From assembly GCA_943330855.2 (NCBI GenBank), contig CALQJI020000048.1, forward strand, positions 1 through 39,014: DNA of 39,014 bases, read 5' to 3'. Below, piece after piece: positions 1 through 8,486 of the stretch. The stretch comes from Klebsiella pneumoniae (GTDB lineage: Bacteria; Verrucomicrobiota; Verrucomicrobiia; Limisphaerales; SXTU01). Made by a program: the position numbers and the translations under genes. The notes beneath the pieces are model-generated. The model searched no databases, was not told the DNA's origin, and was given only the letters and a program-made list of their open reading frames with translations. Within the stretch, counting starts at the first letter, position 1; each line of letters starts with the position of its first letter.

Positions 1-1
1 C

Positions 2-121
2 GCCCGGCGGGCCAGCCAGCGCTCGGTAAAGTTCATCCGGTGGTTGCGCCATGCGCTGCAAGAAAACCTCACGGAAGCCGCCGCCGTGCCCCGCCTGACC
101 ACTCTCTATGCCTCACTTTGA
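2..121 (+). CDS. C-terminal fragment of an unidentified protein (5' end outside window)
   Basis: Frame 2 is open from the window edge and stops at TGA 119-121, giving 39 residues that read like an amphipathic helical tail (KFIRWLRHALQENL followed by a short Thr/Ala-rich end). The other two forward frames give implausible Arg/Pro-rich translations, so this is probably the end of a real gene starting upstream. The WLRHAL-type helix is reminiscent of the extreme C-terminus of LysR-type regulators, but that is a guess from about 15 residues. The next gene is convergent. Confidence 0.4.
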   Translation, partial: ARRASQRSVKFIRWLRHALQENLTEAAAVPRLTTLYASL

Positions 122-208
122 CACACCTTCACTGGACACCGTTGGTAATGTCTTTTGATTTATCAACCAACGCGGTTCCACCCGGAACGCTTTACAACCG
201 TGGGCTTC

Positions 209-1783
209 TCAGAAAACCCGCGTGCTCTCTTCTTCAATCACCGGCGATCCGAGCGTGTCCTCTGTGAAGCTGAATTTCACCCGCCCGTCACCCTCCACTG
301 CGCCGCGACCGGTGACGGTGAAGGTGACCGACTGCCCGGCGGCAATGCGCGGGATGGTTTGGAAGCGCACGGTCGAGCCGGTGATGGTGCCGTTCTGCGC
401 GGCGCTCGGCGTGATCTCGCGCGGGAAGCTGCCGACGGTGTTGACGTTCACGAGGTCGGCGGAGCCTTGGTTCGTGATGCGGATCGTGTAAGTCGTGGTG
501 CCGCCGATCAAGATCGGGTCAGGCGAATCCACCACCTCCACGAGCATCGCACCGATGCCGCGCCAAAGCGTGGCCGCTTGCGCCTGCGCAGTGAGACCGC
601 CAGCAGCGGCGACGACGCCGTTGGCGTGCGTGCCAGAGGTGGCGGTGGTGAGCGTCAGGGTGAAGGACTTCCGCTCGCCGGGCCGCAGCTCCGGGATGCG
701 CCAACCCGCCTGCGTGCCCGCCACGGCGGCACCCGACGCGGTGATGATGCGCGCGACTTGGGGCGCGGTGTCCGTGACGGTGACGTTGCTCAAGAGCGTG
801 TCGCCACTGTTGATCACGGTGATTGTATAGTCCGCGTTCTTGCCGATGAATTGCTCGGGCGGACCGGTCTTGGTGACTTGCAAGCCAGGTTGAACAATGG
901 CGGTGCAGGCCTCCGCGCTGACCCTCGCGGCGTTCGAGCTAGTGGCCGTGGCGGTGTTGCAGTAACGGCCGCGACCCATTCCCCGGAGCACCACCGGGAT
1001 GCTGCGCGACTGGTTCGGGCCGAGGTCGCCGACGTTGAAAGTCAGCGTGCCCTGTCCACTCGCGTGTGCGAGGCCGTTGGGCACGGTGTCGGTCACGACG
1101 ACGCCCTTGGCAACGCTGTTGCCGGAGTTGGAGACGGTAATGTTGTAGGGGATGTCTTCGCCAACGGAGGCCGTGGCGGGGCCGGTCTTGGTGATGGCCA
1201 GCGTGGCGCGGCCCACCACGGTGAAGGCGCACGCGCGGGACACCGCATGAATCGTGGCACAAGAGCCGAGCCGACCTTCGCGCTCGGGGCGCAGCCACAC
1301 GCGGATTTCGCGGGTCTGCCCAGCGTCCATCTCACTCCAGTTCCATTCCAGCACATCACCGGTCACGCGGGCGGGCGGCTCGCTGCGGGCATACACCGCG
1401 CCCTCTGGCACGCGGTCGCGCACGACGATGTCAGCAACATTCTCCGTGGCGACGGCCTGGAGCTGATACATAAACTCCTGCCCGTAAGACACCTCGGCGG
1501 GCATTTGTTTGAGCAGACGCATATTGCAGCAACTGCGGGCCTCGACCGACGTAGGCAAGCCCAGTGCAGCCGGTGCGGGCGCTGCGCCCCCCACCTGCAA
1601 GCGCGGCTCTGGCAACGATTGCGTGCGCGTCGGTGGAAGCTGCGTCAACGGCAACGTTTCTGGCCGGGCCTTACCATCCATGGAGATGGCGCGGCCTAGG
1701 AAACGACCGTCGGTGTCCGCGTGCAGGGGGGCGAGTGCGGTGAGTGCCACAAGACCGAGGGAGAGCAATGTGATATGTTTCAC
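209..1783 (-). CDS. DUF11-repeat secreted/envelope protein
   Basis: A 524-residue exported protein. A GTG start is preceded by GAAAGG at good spacing and followed by a signal peptide (MKHITLLSLGLVALTALAP, probable cleavage after LHA near residue 22). The body holds about four DUF11-type beta-sandwich repeats (roughly residues 95-185, 193-290, 298-395, 410-510). They are recognisable by repeated openings such as LAITKTGP and LQVTKTGP, followed by Y-[NT]-I-T-V-x-N-x-G and V-x-V-x-D-T-x-P. A cysteine pair (SCC near residue 84) precedes the first repeat. DUF11 repeats occur in surface proteins, including the cysteine-rich OmcB envelope protein of Chlamydia; an envelope role here is inferred. The gene is divergent from the sodC-like gene; the 221-bp spacer includes a small GGCGGG/CCCGCC hairpin (1861-1881). 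Confidence 0.85.
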   Translation of the reverse strand: MKHITLLSLGLVALTALAPLHADTDGRFLGRAISMDGKARPETLPLTQLPPTRTQSLPEPRLQVGGAAPAPAALGLPTSVEARSCCNMRLLKQMPAEVSYGQEFMYQLQAVATENVADIVVRDRVPEGAVYARSEPPARVTGDVLEWNWSEMDAGQTREIRVWLRPEREGRLGSCATIHAVSRACAFTVVGRATLAITKTGPATASVGEDIPYNITVSNSGNSVAKGVVVTDTVPNGLAHASGQGTLTFNVGDLGPNQSRSIPVVLRGMGRGRYCNTATATSSNAARVSAEACTAIVQPGLQVTKTGPPEQFIGKNADYTITVINSGDTLLSNVTVTDTAPQVARIITASGAAVAGTQAGWRIPELRPGERKSFTLTLTTATSGTHANGVVAAAGGLTAQAQAATLWRGIGAMLVEVVDSPDPILIGGTTTYTIRITNQGSADLVNVNTVGSFPREITPSAAQNGTITGSTVRFQTIPRIAAGQSVTFTVTGRGAVEGDGRVKFSFTEDTLGSPVIEEESTRVF

Positions 1784-2004
1784 GAGGTGCCTTTCGTTAA
1801 GTAAGCTTGTGGAATTAGTTCCCAGACGACAACCGCGAAATTGTGAAACCGCGCTCGGAAGGCGGGCCTGCGCCTCCCGCCATCAACGTGAGAGGCGTGG
1901 CTGACTCGAGTGCTCCTGCCCCCGATTCGCCGCTTGTTTGCCGATGGTCAGGCCGCTACGTTCCGGGCGAACAAAAACTCATTACTGACCAACTCGTTTC
2001 CTCC

Positions 2005-2589
2005 ATGAACAAACCGCTCTCCCTCGCCACCGGCGTCCTCGCCGCAGCTTACGCTGTCTTCACCTCCGGCTGCGCCTCCACCGGCGGGGATGACCACTCG
2101 AAGCATAACCACAACCACGGCTACGACGGCATCAAGCAACTCATCGCGGTGGTCCAACCCACCGGCACGAACAAGTGCACGGGCGTCGTGCGCTTCACCG
2201 AGGTGGACGGAGTCGTATATGTCTATGCGGAAGTCTCCGGCCTGACGCCCAATCAGCAGCACGCGATGCACGTCCACGAGTTCGGTGACGGCACCTCGGC
2301 CGATGGCACGAAGGCAGGTGGCCATTACAACCCTGGCGAGAAGCCCCACGGCCTACCCGGCACGGACGAGCGCCATGCGGGCGACCTCGGCAACCTTCAG
2401 GCCGACGCCACGGGCAAAGCGGTCTATCGCGCTGAGTTCAAGAACATCTCCATGACCGGCGTGAAGAGCCCCATCGTCGGACGCGGCGTCATCATCCACG
2501 CCAAGCCGGACGACGGCGGTCAGCCGGTTGGCAACGCAGGCGCACGCATCGGCTTCGGCACGATTGGCGTGGCGAATCCTAAACAGTAA
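2005..2589 (+). CDS. sodC: Cu/Zn superoxide dismutase family lipoprotein
   Basis: Predicted to dismutate superoxide outside the cytoplasm. Of the two possible starts I chose ATG 2005, because it gives a signal peptide ending in a lipobox-like FTSGC (C23); the longer reading from 1843 adds 54 residues with no homology. All metal ligands of the family are visible: H89 and H91 (HVHEF), bridging H107 (GGHYNP), H115, H124 and D127 (RHAGDLGN), and H165 (IIHAKPDD). R181 in GNAGAR matches the substrate-guiding arginine. A His-rich stretch (HSKHNHNH, residues 31-38) follows the lipobox. The canonical intrasubunit disulfide is missing: the loop cysteine before GGHYNP is Asp, and the C-terminal cysteine of GNAGSRLACG is Phe. 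The only cysteines are C23 and C58. A strong terminator follows. Length 194 aa is normal for an exported SodC. Confidence 0.92.
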   Translation: MNKPLSLATGVLAAAYAVFTSGCASTGGDDHSKHNHNHGYDGIKQLIAVVQPTGTNKCTGVVRFTEVDGVVYVYAEVSGLTPNQQHAMHVHEFGDGTSADGTKAGGHYNPGEKPHGLPGTDERHAGDLGNLQADATGKAVYRAEFKNISMTGVKSPIVGRGVIIHAKPDDGGQPVGNAGARIGFGTIGVANPKQ

Positions 2590-2614
2590 GCACTTTCCTT
2601 CCCGCGAACGAAAC

Positions 2615-2645
2615 GCGGCAGTGCCTTGGCGCTGCCGCTTTTTGT
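2615..2645 (+). terminator. Rho-independent terminator after sodC
   Basis: An 11-bp stem (GCGGCAGTGCC / GGCGCTGCCGC, one G-T wobble) with a TT loop at 2615-2638 is followed by five Ts and GTTGTT. It lies 25 bp after the sodC stop and should isolate sodC from the oxidoreductase gene. Confidence 0.88.
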
Positions 2646-2689
2646 TGTTCTGAATTCAACGGCCTGTCCTCGCATCGAAAATCCCACGC

Positions 2690-3991
2690 ATGAACTCCTC
2701 CCCTGTTTCCCGTCGTCGTTTCGTTCAGTCCGGCAGCGCGCTCGGCGCGATGCTCGCGCTTGGCCGGCCGCCGGCCGTCTTGCCCGCTGAAAGCCCCGGT
2801 AACCGCGTCGTCGTTGGCGTCATGGGCCTCTCGCGCGGAATGGCGCATGTGGCCGGGCATCTGGGTGTCAACAACGTCGAGGTCGCCTACGTGTGTGACG
2901 TGGACTCCGCGCGCCTGGCCAGCGGCTTGAAAACCGCCGTGGACAAGCAACCCAACGCCGTCCGCAAGCCCCAGGGCGTCGGCGATTTCCGCCGGATGCT
3001 CGATGACAAAAACGTGGACGCGATCTCCATCGCCGCGCCGAACTTCTGGCACACGCCCGCAGCCATCATGGCGATGCAGGCCGGCAAGCACGTGTATGTG
3101 GAAAAGCCCGGCAGCCACAACCCGTGGGAAGCCGAGGCTATCGTCGCCGCAGCGGCGAAATACAACCGCAAGTGTCAGATGGGCAACCAGCGCCGCAGCT
3201 ACTCGAACGTGATGGAAGGCATCCAGAAACTGCGCGAGGGCGTGATTGGCAAAGTTCTTTTCTCCCGCTGCTATTACAACGGCGCCCGCCCCTCCATCAA
3301 CAAAGGCACACCCGGCGCCCCGCCCGCGACGCTAGACTGGACCCTCTGGCAAGGCCCGACACCCGAACGGCCTTACAAGAGCAACATCCATCCCTACAAC
3401 TGGCACTGGCACTGGCATTACGGCGGCGGCGAGATGGCGAACAACGGCATTCACGCACTCGACGTGTCGCGCTGGGGCCTCGGTGTGGATTACCCGAAGA
3501 AGGTCACCTTCCTCGGCGGGCGCTATCACTGGGACGACGATCAGGAAACGCCCGACACCGGCTCGGCGGTCTTTGACTTCGGCCACTGCGGCGCCTCGTG
3601 GGACGACAGTTCCTGCAACCCGCGCGGCGGCGAGAAACTACCCTTCGTTTCGTTCTACGGCACGAAAGGCTCGATGACCATGAGCGGCGGCAACGACTAC
3701 ACGGTCTTCGACCCCAAGGGCGTGGAACTGGACAAAAAGTCTGGCGGCCCCGGCGGCGGTGACATCCCGCACTTCACGAATTTCTCAGCCGCCATCCGCG
3801 AGAATAAACCGCTCAACTCGCCCATCAGCGAGGGCCAGAAAGGCTCCCTCATGTGCCACCTCGCCAACATCGCCTACCGCACCAACTCGGTGCTGAACCT
3901 TGACCCAAAAAACGGCCATATCATCGGCAACCCCGATGCTCAAAAGCTCTGGAAGCGCGATTATCGCCCCGGTTGGGAACCAAAGGTCTGA
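2690..3991 (+). CDS. Tat-exported Gfo/Idh/MocA family oxidoreductase
   Basis: A 433-aa NAD(P)-dependent dehydrogenase/aldose oxidoreductase-like protein. The N-terminus carries a twin-arginine signal (SRRRFVQSG, residues 7-15, then a hydrophobic stretch), so it is predicted to be exported folded. A Rossmann segment follows (VVVGVMGLSRG and YVCDVD). The family signature EKPGSHNPWEAE is near residue 139, with GNQRR next, and the C-terminal domain contains NNGIHALDVSRWG, the His/Asp-containing motif of this family. A tryptophan- and histidine-rich YNWHWHWHYGG segment precedes that motif. Such Tat-exported members are abundant in Verrucomicrobiota and Planctomycetota, often in sugar or polysaccharide metabolism, but the substrate cannot be told here. 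It is transcribed alone, converging on the fad operon. Confidence 0.92.
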   Translation: MNSSPVSRRRFVQSGSALGAMLALGRPPAVLPAESPGNRVVVGVMGLSRGMAHVAGHLGVNNVEVAYVCDVDSARLASGLKTAVDKQPNAVRKPQGVGDFRRMLDDKNVDAISIAAPNFWHTPAAIMAMQAGKHVYVEKPGSHNPWEAEAIVAAAAKYNRKCQMGNQRRSYSNVMEGIQKLREGVIGKVLFSRCYYNGARPSINKGTPGAPPATLDWTLWQGPTPERPYKSNIHPYNWHWHWHYGGGEMANNGIHALDVSRWGLGVDYPKKVTFLGGRYHWDDDQETPDTGSAVFDFGHCGASWDDSSCNPRGGEKLPFVSFYGTKGSMTMSGGNDYTVFDPKGVELDKKSGGPGGGDIPHFTNFSAAIRENKPLNSPISEGQKGSLMCHLANIAYRTNSVLNLDPKNGHIIGNPDAQKLWKRDYRPGWEPKV

Positions 3992-3996
3992 GCCCC

Positions 3997-4025
3997 GGGG
4001 CGGCGGCTGCAAGTCGCCGGCACGG
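3997..4025. repeat. Dispersed repeat, GCGGCTGCAAGTCGCCGGCACG type, copy 1
   Basis: A GC-rich word with a self-complementary core (GGCGGCTGCAAGTCGCC). It recurs at 6201-6224 with two substitutions (GCGGTTGCAAATCGCCGGCACG), again between genes. The two copies bracket the acyl-CoA dehydrogenase gene. Confidence 0.6.
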
Positions 4026-4069
4026 AAAAAAGGAAACCCGGCCGCGGGGGACAGAGAACGCGACCGGGT
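4026..4069 (-). terminator. Terminator of the minus-strand fad operon
   Basis: Read on the minus strand, an 11-bp stem (4069-4059 with 4046-4036; ACCCGGTCGCG / CGCGGCCGGGT, one mismatch) is followed by TTTCC and six Ts (4031-4026). It lies about 30 bp beyond the acyl-CoA dehydrogenase stop. A second hairpin (4076-4091, CTAGCCG / CGGCTAG) lies between them. Confidence 0.75.
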
Positions 4070-4097
4070 GCCGGGCTAGCCGCTCGGCTAGGCTCGC

Positions 4098-6032
4098 TCA
4101 CTTCTTGTGAGCGACAATTCCTTCCTCCAGCCAGCCGAGCCGACCGGAGAGAACGCCTTGCGCCAGCTTGTAGCCGGCGCGGTCGGCGTTGTGCTGCAAG
4201 CCGTCGAAGTGCCGCGCGATGCGCAGGCGGGCTTGCTGGCAAAAACATTCCGCGAGCTGGAGCAGCGCCTCGCGCTCTTCGAGACTCTTCGCCTCCCTCA
4301 ACTTCGCCTCGGCTCGCGCGCACGTCGCGGTGAGCGCGAAGATTTCCGTGCCGATGTCCACGAAGCGACCGAGCAAGACTTGTTGCTTCTCGAGCTTCGG
4401 ACCATTCAAGGCCATCGCGTGGAAGAGCGAACGCGCGAGCTTCCGCGCAGTGCGGCGGGCGAACTTGAGGTGCTTCGCGAGTGCGGACTCGGCGTTCACC
4501 GGCGCGAGCGACGGCAGCCATTGCTGGGGATACCAGCTTGCGTAGAAGAGGCCGGCACCGACGGCAGCTTTGGCGCGGACGCCGAGCGGCAACTGCGAGT
4601 TCAGCACGGCCCCGGCCACTTTCAAATGCGGGTCCAACGCCTCGCGCGCGATGAAGAGTCGCATGATTTCGCTGCTGCCCTCGAAGATGGTGTTGATGCG
4701 GCAGTCGCGCAGGAAGCGCTCGACGGCGATGGGTTCCTCGCCGCGTTCCTTCAGTGACTGCGCGGTCTCGTAGCCGCGTCCGCCGCGGATTTGCATCGTG
4801 TCGTCCACGATTTCCCACGCGCGCTCGCTGCCCCAGAGTTTGCACATCGCGGCTTCGAGGCGGATGTCGGCCTTCTTGTCACGGTCCACGAGGCTCGCGG
4901 TGTAGAGCGTCATCGCCTCCATCGCGAAGATGTTCGCGGCCATGCGCCCGAGCTTGTCGGCGATGGCGGCGTGCTTGCCGATGGGCGCGCCCCACTGCAC
5001 GCGCTCGGCGGACCACTTGCGGCTGACGGCGAGGCAACGCTTCGCCAGTCCCGTGCAGGCAGCGGGCAACGTCAGCCGACCCGTGTTCAACGTGGAGAGC
5101 GCGACCTTCAAGCCCTTGCCCTCGCCGAGAATAATGTTCGAGCGCGGCACCTTCACGTCGGTGAAGCGCACGACGCCGTTGTAGAGCGCGCGCAAGCCCA
5201 TGAAGCGGCAGCGGTGCGCGATTTCGATGCCCGGCGTGTCCATGTCCACAATGAAGGCCGTGACCTGCTTGCGTTCCTTGCCGTTCACGAGCTTCGGCGG
5301 CGTCTGCGCCATCACGACGAGCATGCCGGCCTTGAGAAGGTTGGTGCACCAGAGCTTCTCGCCGTTGATTACAAAGTGCTGGCCATCGGGCGTGGGCTCG
5401 GCGCGCGTCTGGAGCGTCGCGGGGTCAGAGCCAACGCCCGGCTCGGTGAGGGCGAAGGCGGAAATCTCGCCCTTCGCACAACGCGGCAACCACTTCGCCT
5501 TTTGCTCGTCGGTGCCAAAGAGAATGAGTGGCTGTGGCACGCCGATGCTTTGATGTGCGGAGACAAGCGCGGCGAGGTTGCCGCAATAACTGCCCAGCAA
5601 CACGGCGGCGCGGCAGTAGTTCGTCTGCGACAGCCCCAGCCCGCCGAGCTGCGGCGAAATCTTGATGCCAAACGCGCCCATCTTCGCGAGGCCCTTGATG
5701 ACCTCGTCGGGAATCTCGCCGGTGCGGTCAATCTCGTCCGGGTCCACGTTCGCGCGGAGAAAGGCGTCGAGCCGCGCGAGGAAGGCGTCGCCCTGGTCGC
5801 GGTCCTCGTGCGATTGCGCGGGGAACGGCAGCAGGCGGTCCAGCTCGTAGCGGCCCATGAAAACGTTCGCGGCGAAGCTGCCCTTCTCGGACGCGGCATC
5901 GCGCGCGGATTCGGTCATCTCCAGCGCGGCACGCTGGCCGGCGTTCATCTTCGAGGTGTCGATGACTTGCGCGGCGTCGTCAGTCAGCGGCGTGGGGCGC
6001 GGTTCCGTAGGTGGTGTGGCGAGTGCATTCAT
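4098..6032 (-). CDS. VLCAD-type acyl-CoA dehydrogenase
   Basis: Predicted FAD enzyme for the first beta-oxidation step, acyl-CoA to trans-2-enoyl-CoA. The 644 residues exceed the classical ~380-aa enzymes because of an extra C-terminal helical domain, as in VLCAD/ACAD9. Visible motifs are the FAD/substrate loop AFALTEPGVGSDPATLQT (about 193-209), LWCTN, the helix with RGGRGYE (about 416-422), and IFEGSSEIMRLF, in which E451 aligns with the VLCAD catalytic base (IFEGTNDILRLF). The ATG start is supported by GGAGG six bases upstream. It is the last gene of the fatty-acid operon, separated from the bifunctional enzyme by 195 bp holding a palindromic repeat. It may therefore be partly expressed from its own promoter, though none is obvious. 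Confidence 0.93.
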   Translation of the reverse strand: MNALATPPTEPRPTPLTDDAAQVIDTSKMNAGQRAALEMTESARDAASEKGSFAANVFMGRYELDRLLPFPAQSHEDRDQGDAFLARLDAFLRANVDPDEIDRTGEIPDEVIKGLAKMGAFGIKISPQLGGLGLSQTNYCRAAVLLGSYCGNLAALVSAHQSIGVPQPLILFGTDEQKAKWLPRCAKGEISAFALTEPGVGSDPATLQTRAEPTPDGQHFVINGEKLWCTNLLKAGMLVVMAQTPPKLVNGKERKQVTAFIVDMDTPGIEIAHRCRFMGLRALYNGVVRFTDVKVPRSNIILGEGKGLKVALSTLNTGRLTLPAACTGLAKRCLAVSRKWSAERVQWGAPIGKHAAIADKLGRMAANIFAMEAMTLYTASLVDRDKKADIRLEAAMCKLWGSERAWEIVDDTMQIRGGRGYETAQSLKERGEEPIAVERFLRDCRINTIFEGSSEIMRLFIAREALDPHLKVAGAVLNSQLPLGVRAKAAVGAGLFYASWYPQQWLPSLAPVNAESALAKHLKFARRTARKLARSLFHAMALNGPKLEKQQVLLGRFVDIGTEIFALTATCARAEAKLREAKSLEEREALLQLAECFCQQARLRIARHFDGLQHNADRAGYKLAQGVLSGRLGWLEEGIVAHKK

Positions 6033-6132
6033 GGTGTCCTCCGGTGCGTTGCGGGTTGATGTGTGTGGAACGAAAGAGAAGGCAGGAGCGTGCCAGTCGC
6101 GCGGGTGCGAAGGGAGTTACGCCCAAGCGATT

Positions 6133-6189
6133 GGAGCCCGGACGCCCACATCTGGGTCAACCGGCTGCGGACGTGGGGGGCCGCGCTCC
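6133..6189. repeat. REP-like palindromic element, copy 1
   Basis: Outer arms GGAGCCCGGACGCCCAC and GTGGGGGGCCGCGCTCC face each other around a variable centre, with CTGCGGACGTGG on the right. Related copies are at 13147-13219 and 17859-17950. This copy sits in the 195-bp spacer upstream of the acyl-CoA dehydrogenase gene and is the most degenerate of the three. Confidence 0.7.
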
Positions 6190-6200
6190 TGCCCCCGTGG

Positions 6201-6224
6201 GGGCGGTTGCAAATCGCCGGCACG
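6201..6224. repeat. Dispersed repeat, GCGGTTGCAAATCGCCGGCACG type, copy 2
   Basis: Second copy of the word at 3997-4025. It abuts the REP-like element at 6133-6189 and ends just before the stop codon of the bifunctional enzyme gene. Confidence 0.55.
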
Positions 6225-6227
6225 ATT

Positions 6228-8486
6228 TCACAGCATGACAGTCGCGTCCGCATAAAATCCCTTTTCCTTCGCCGCCAACTCTTTCAGCAGCCCGCACGGG
6301 TCGAAGCGCGTCTCGCCTTCATCCACCAACTCGTTCATGGCGCGCACGACGTTCGTCAGGCCCAGCGTGTCCGCGTGACGCAGCGGGCCGCCGCGGAACG
6401 GCGCGAAGCCCGCGCCCATAATCATCGCGAAGTCCACATCCTCCGGCTCGCTCACGATGCCTTCCTCCACGCAGCGCGCGGCCTCGTTGACCATGAGCAA
6501 CACCATGCGCAGCGTGAGGTCCGTGCGGTCGAGGTTCGCGGCGGAGTCGTCTTTCAGGTAGCGCTCGGCGGCTTCGCCCACGACGGATTCCTTGCCTTGG
6601 TGGCGATAGAATCCTTCACCGGATTTGCGACCGAGCTGACCGCCCTTCACGAGCTTGCCGAGAACTTCCGGCACGATCATGCGCCGGTGGTAATGGCTCG
6701 CGAGCGTCTCGGCCACGTGCAGAGAAACGTCGGTGCCGACCTCGTCCACGAGGCGCAGCGGGCCCATCGGCATCCCGAACTCCAGCATCGCCTCATCCAA
6801 CTCCCCGACCTCCGCGCCGGCCTCGAAGAGCCGCGCCGCCTCGACGAGATACGGCATCAGCACGCGGTTCACCACGAAACCGGGGCTGTCCTTCACGAGC
6901 ACGGGGAGCTTGCCCATTGCTTGCACGAACCGCAGCGCGCGACGCGTTACCTCGGGGTCGGTGCGCGGCGTGTAGATGACCTCGGCGAGTTGCATCCGAT
7001 GCACCGGGTTGAAGAAGTGGATGCCCACGACGCGCTCGCTGGCGCAGAGACTCTTGGCCAACTCGGTGACGGAGAGTGCGGAGGTGTTCGTGGCGAGAAT
7101 CGTGTCCGGCCCGGCGAGCTGCTCCAGCTTGCGGAAGATGTCTTTCTTCAAGTCCATCTTTTCCACGGCGGCCTCGATGATGACATCCGCGCGGCGCAGC
7201 GAAGGCAGGTCAACGACCGGCGCGATGCGGTCCATCGCCGCGCGTGCCTCGACCGGGGTGAACGTGCGACGCTTGGTGCCGTCGGCGAACAGCTTGGCGA
7301 CCGTCGCCATGCCGCGCCCGACGGCGTCGGTGTTGATGTCGCGCAGCAGGACTGAGACGCCCCGCGCCGCGAGCCACTGCGCGATGCCCGCGCCCATGAC
7401 GCCCGCGCCGACGACCACCGCGCGCTCGACGCGTAGTGGGGCAGTCGGGACGACTGCTGCACTACCGGCAGCCGGGACGGCTACCCCACTAGCGCTGCGG
7501 CTGGCGTCCGCGAACGTCAGCTTCTTCGCGCGCTCCTGGAGGAAGAAGATGCGAATCAAATTCTTCGCCGCCTCGGTCTGGGCGAGCAGGCAGATGGCGT
7601 CGGCTTCCAGCTTCAACGCGCGTTCCTCGGAGCGGCCCACCCCGAGCGTCACGACTTCGAGCGCCTTCAGCACGGCGGGGTAATGGCCGCGCGTCTTCTT
7701 GAAGAGCTTCGGCTGGGTCCACATGGAGATGAGGTTCGCGGCGAGGGCGTTGATCGTGACCTTCATCGCCAGCGGCGTCGGGCGATGCGGCTTGCGGCCG
7801 ACCTTCGCGACCTTCGCCAGCGCGAACGCGAGCAAGCTCTCGTGCGGCACGAGGTCATCCACCATGCCGAGCTTGAGTGCTTGTTTGGCGACGACTGTTT
7901 TGCCTGCGAGAATGATGTCGAGCGCCTTGGGCAAGCCGATGAGGCGCGGGAGCCGCGTGCTGCCGCCCCACGCGGGGAGGATGCCGAGTTGAACTTCAGG
8001 CAATCCGAGCTTCGTGGCCTTGTCGGGTGTGGCGAAGCGGAAGTCGCACGCGAGGCAGACCTCGAAGCCGCCGCCCAAGGCCGCGCCGTGAATCGCGGCG
8101 GCAGTCGGCAGCGGGAGCGCGGCGAGCCGGCTGAAGACGCGTTGGCCAAACTCGACGATGTCGCGCAGCGCGTTCATCGGCGCGGTGGAGAGCGAGTGCA
8201 GGTCTGCGCCAGCGATGAAGATGCCGGGCTTGGCGCTGGTGAGCACGACGCCGCGAAGAGTGGGGTCGCGTTCGATGGCGTCGAGGTGGGCGTTCAACTC
8301 CTCCAACGTGGCGCGGTCGAAGATGTTCGCGGCGGAGTCAGGCCGGTCGAAAGTAAGGACGGCGATGGCGTCGGCGGTGACTTCGCGGCGGAGGTTTTTG
8401 AACTCGCGCGCGGCGGGAGCGGGTTGGGGTGCGTTCATCGCGTAAAGGTTAAGTTGCTCGGGTGCGGGTAGGATTGCAGTGCTCAT
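6228..8486 (-). CDS. fadJ: Bifunctional enoyl-CoA hydratase / 3-hydroxyacyl-CoA dehydrogenase
   Basis: Predicted to hydrate 2-enoyl-CoA and oxidise the resulting 3-hydroxyacyl-CoA (752 aa). The N-terminal crotonase domain (about 30-230) has the oxyanion GADLHSL, catalytic E142 in GGGFEV and E164 in LPEVQLGILP. The dehydrogenase half (about 353-750) has the NAD loop GAGVMGAG (360-367), catalytic H490 in GIHFFNP and E502. ATG 8486 was chosen because it overlaps the thiolase stop as ATGA and has GGAGG upstream; the frame stays open to 9125 but is only a shadow of the thiolase there. The linker between the halves (about residues 332-351, Gly/Ala/Val/Pro-rich) is encoded by an inverted repeat (7433-7492). 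The order alpha-subunit after thiolase fits fadIJ or fadAB; the symbol is approximate. Confidence 0.93.
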   Translation of the reverse strand: MSTAILPAPEQLNLYAMNAPQPAPAAREFKNLRREVTADAIAVLTFDRPDSAANIFDRATLEELNAHLDAIERDPTLRGVVLTSAKPGIFIAGADLHSLSTAPMNALRDIVEFGQRVFSRLAALPLPTAAAIHGAALGGGFEVCLACDFRFATPDKATKLGLPEVQLGILPAWGGSTRLPRLIGLPKALDIILAGKTVVAKQALKLGMVDDLVPHESLLAFALAKVAKVGRKPHRPTPLAMKVTINALAANLISMWTQPKLFKKTRGHYPAVLKALEVVTLGVGRSEERALKLEADAICLLAQTEAAKNLIRIFFLQERAKKLTFADASRSASGVAVPAAGSAAVVPTAPLRVERAVVVGAGVMGAGIAQWLAARGVSVLLRDINTDAVGRGMATVAKLFADGTKRRTFTPVEARAAMDRIAPVVDLPSLRRADVIIEAAVEKMDLKKDIFRKLEQLAGPDTILATNTSALSVTELAKSLCASERVVGIHFFNPVHRMQLAEVIYTPRTDPEVTRRALRFVQAMGKLPVLVKDSPGFVVNRVLMPYLVEAARLFEAGAEVGELDEAMLEFGMPMGPLRLVDEVGTDVSLHVAETLASHYHRRMIVPEVLGKLVKGGQLGRKSGEGFYRHQGKESVVGEAAERYLKDDSAANLDRTDLTLRMVLLMVNEAARCVEEGIVSEPEDVDFAMIMGAGFAPFRGGPLRHADTLGLTNVVRAMNELVDEGETRFDPCGLLKELAAKEKGFYADATVML
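7433..7492. repeat. Palindromic element inside the fadJ coding sequence
   Basis: Two 25-nt arms (7433-7457 and 7468-7492) form an imperfect inverted repeat. The left arm starts GTAGTGGGGCAGTCGGGACG and the right arm, on the other strand, starts CTAGTGGGGTAGCCGTCCCG. The spacer is 10 nt. The element falls exactly at the interdomain linker and keeps the reading frame. Confidence 0.75.

Noticed and set aside
155..1699. 514-codon plus-strand frame opposite the DUF11 gene
   Set aside because: Low-complexity Arg/Gly/His translation, whereas the minus strand has a signal peptide and repeated DUF11 motifs.
4791..6059. 422-codon plus-strand frame opposite the acyl-CoA dehydrogenase gene
   Set aside because: Shadow frame; the minus-strand protein has the full set of family motifs and a GGAGG ribosome site.
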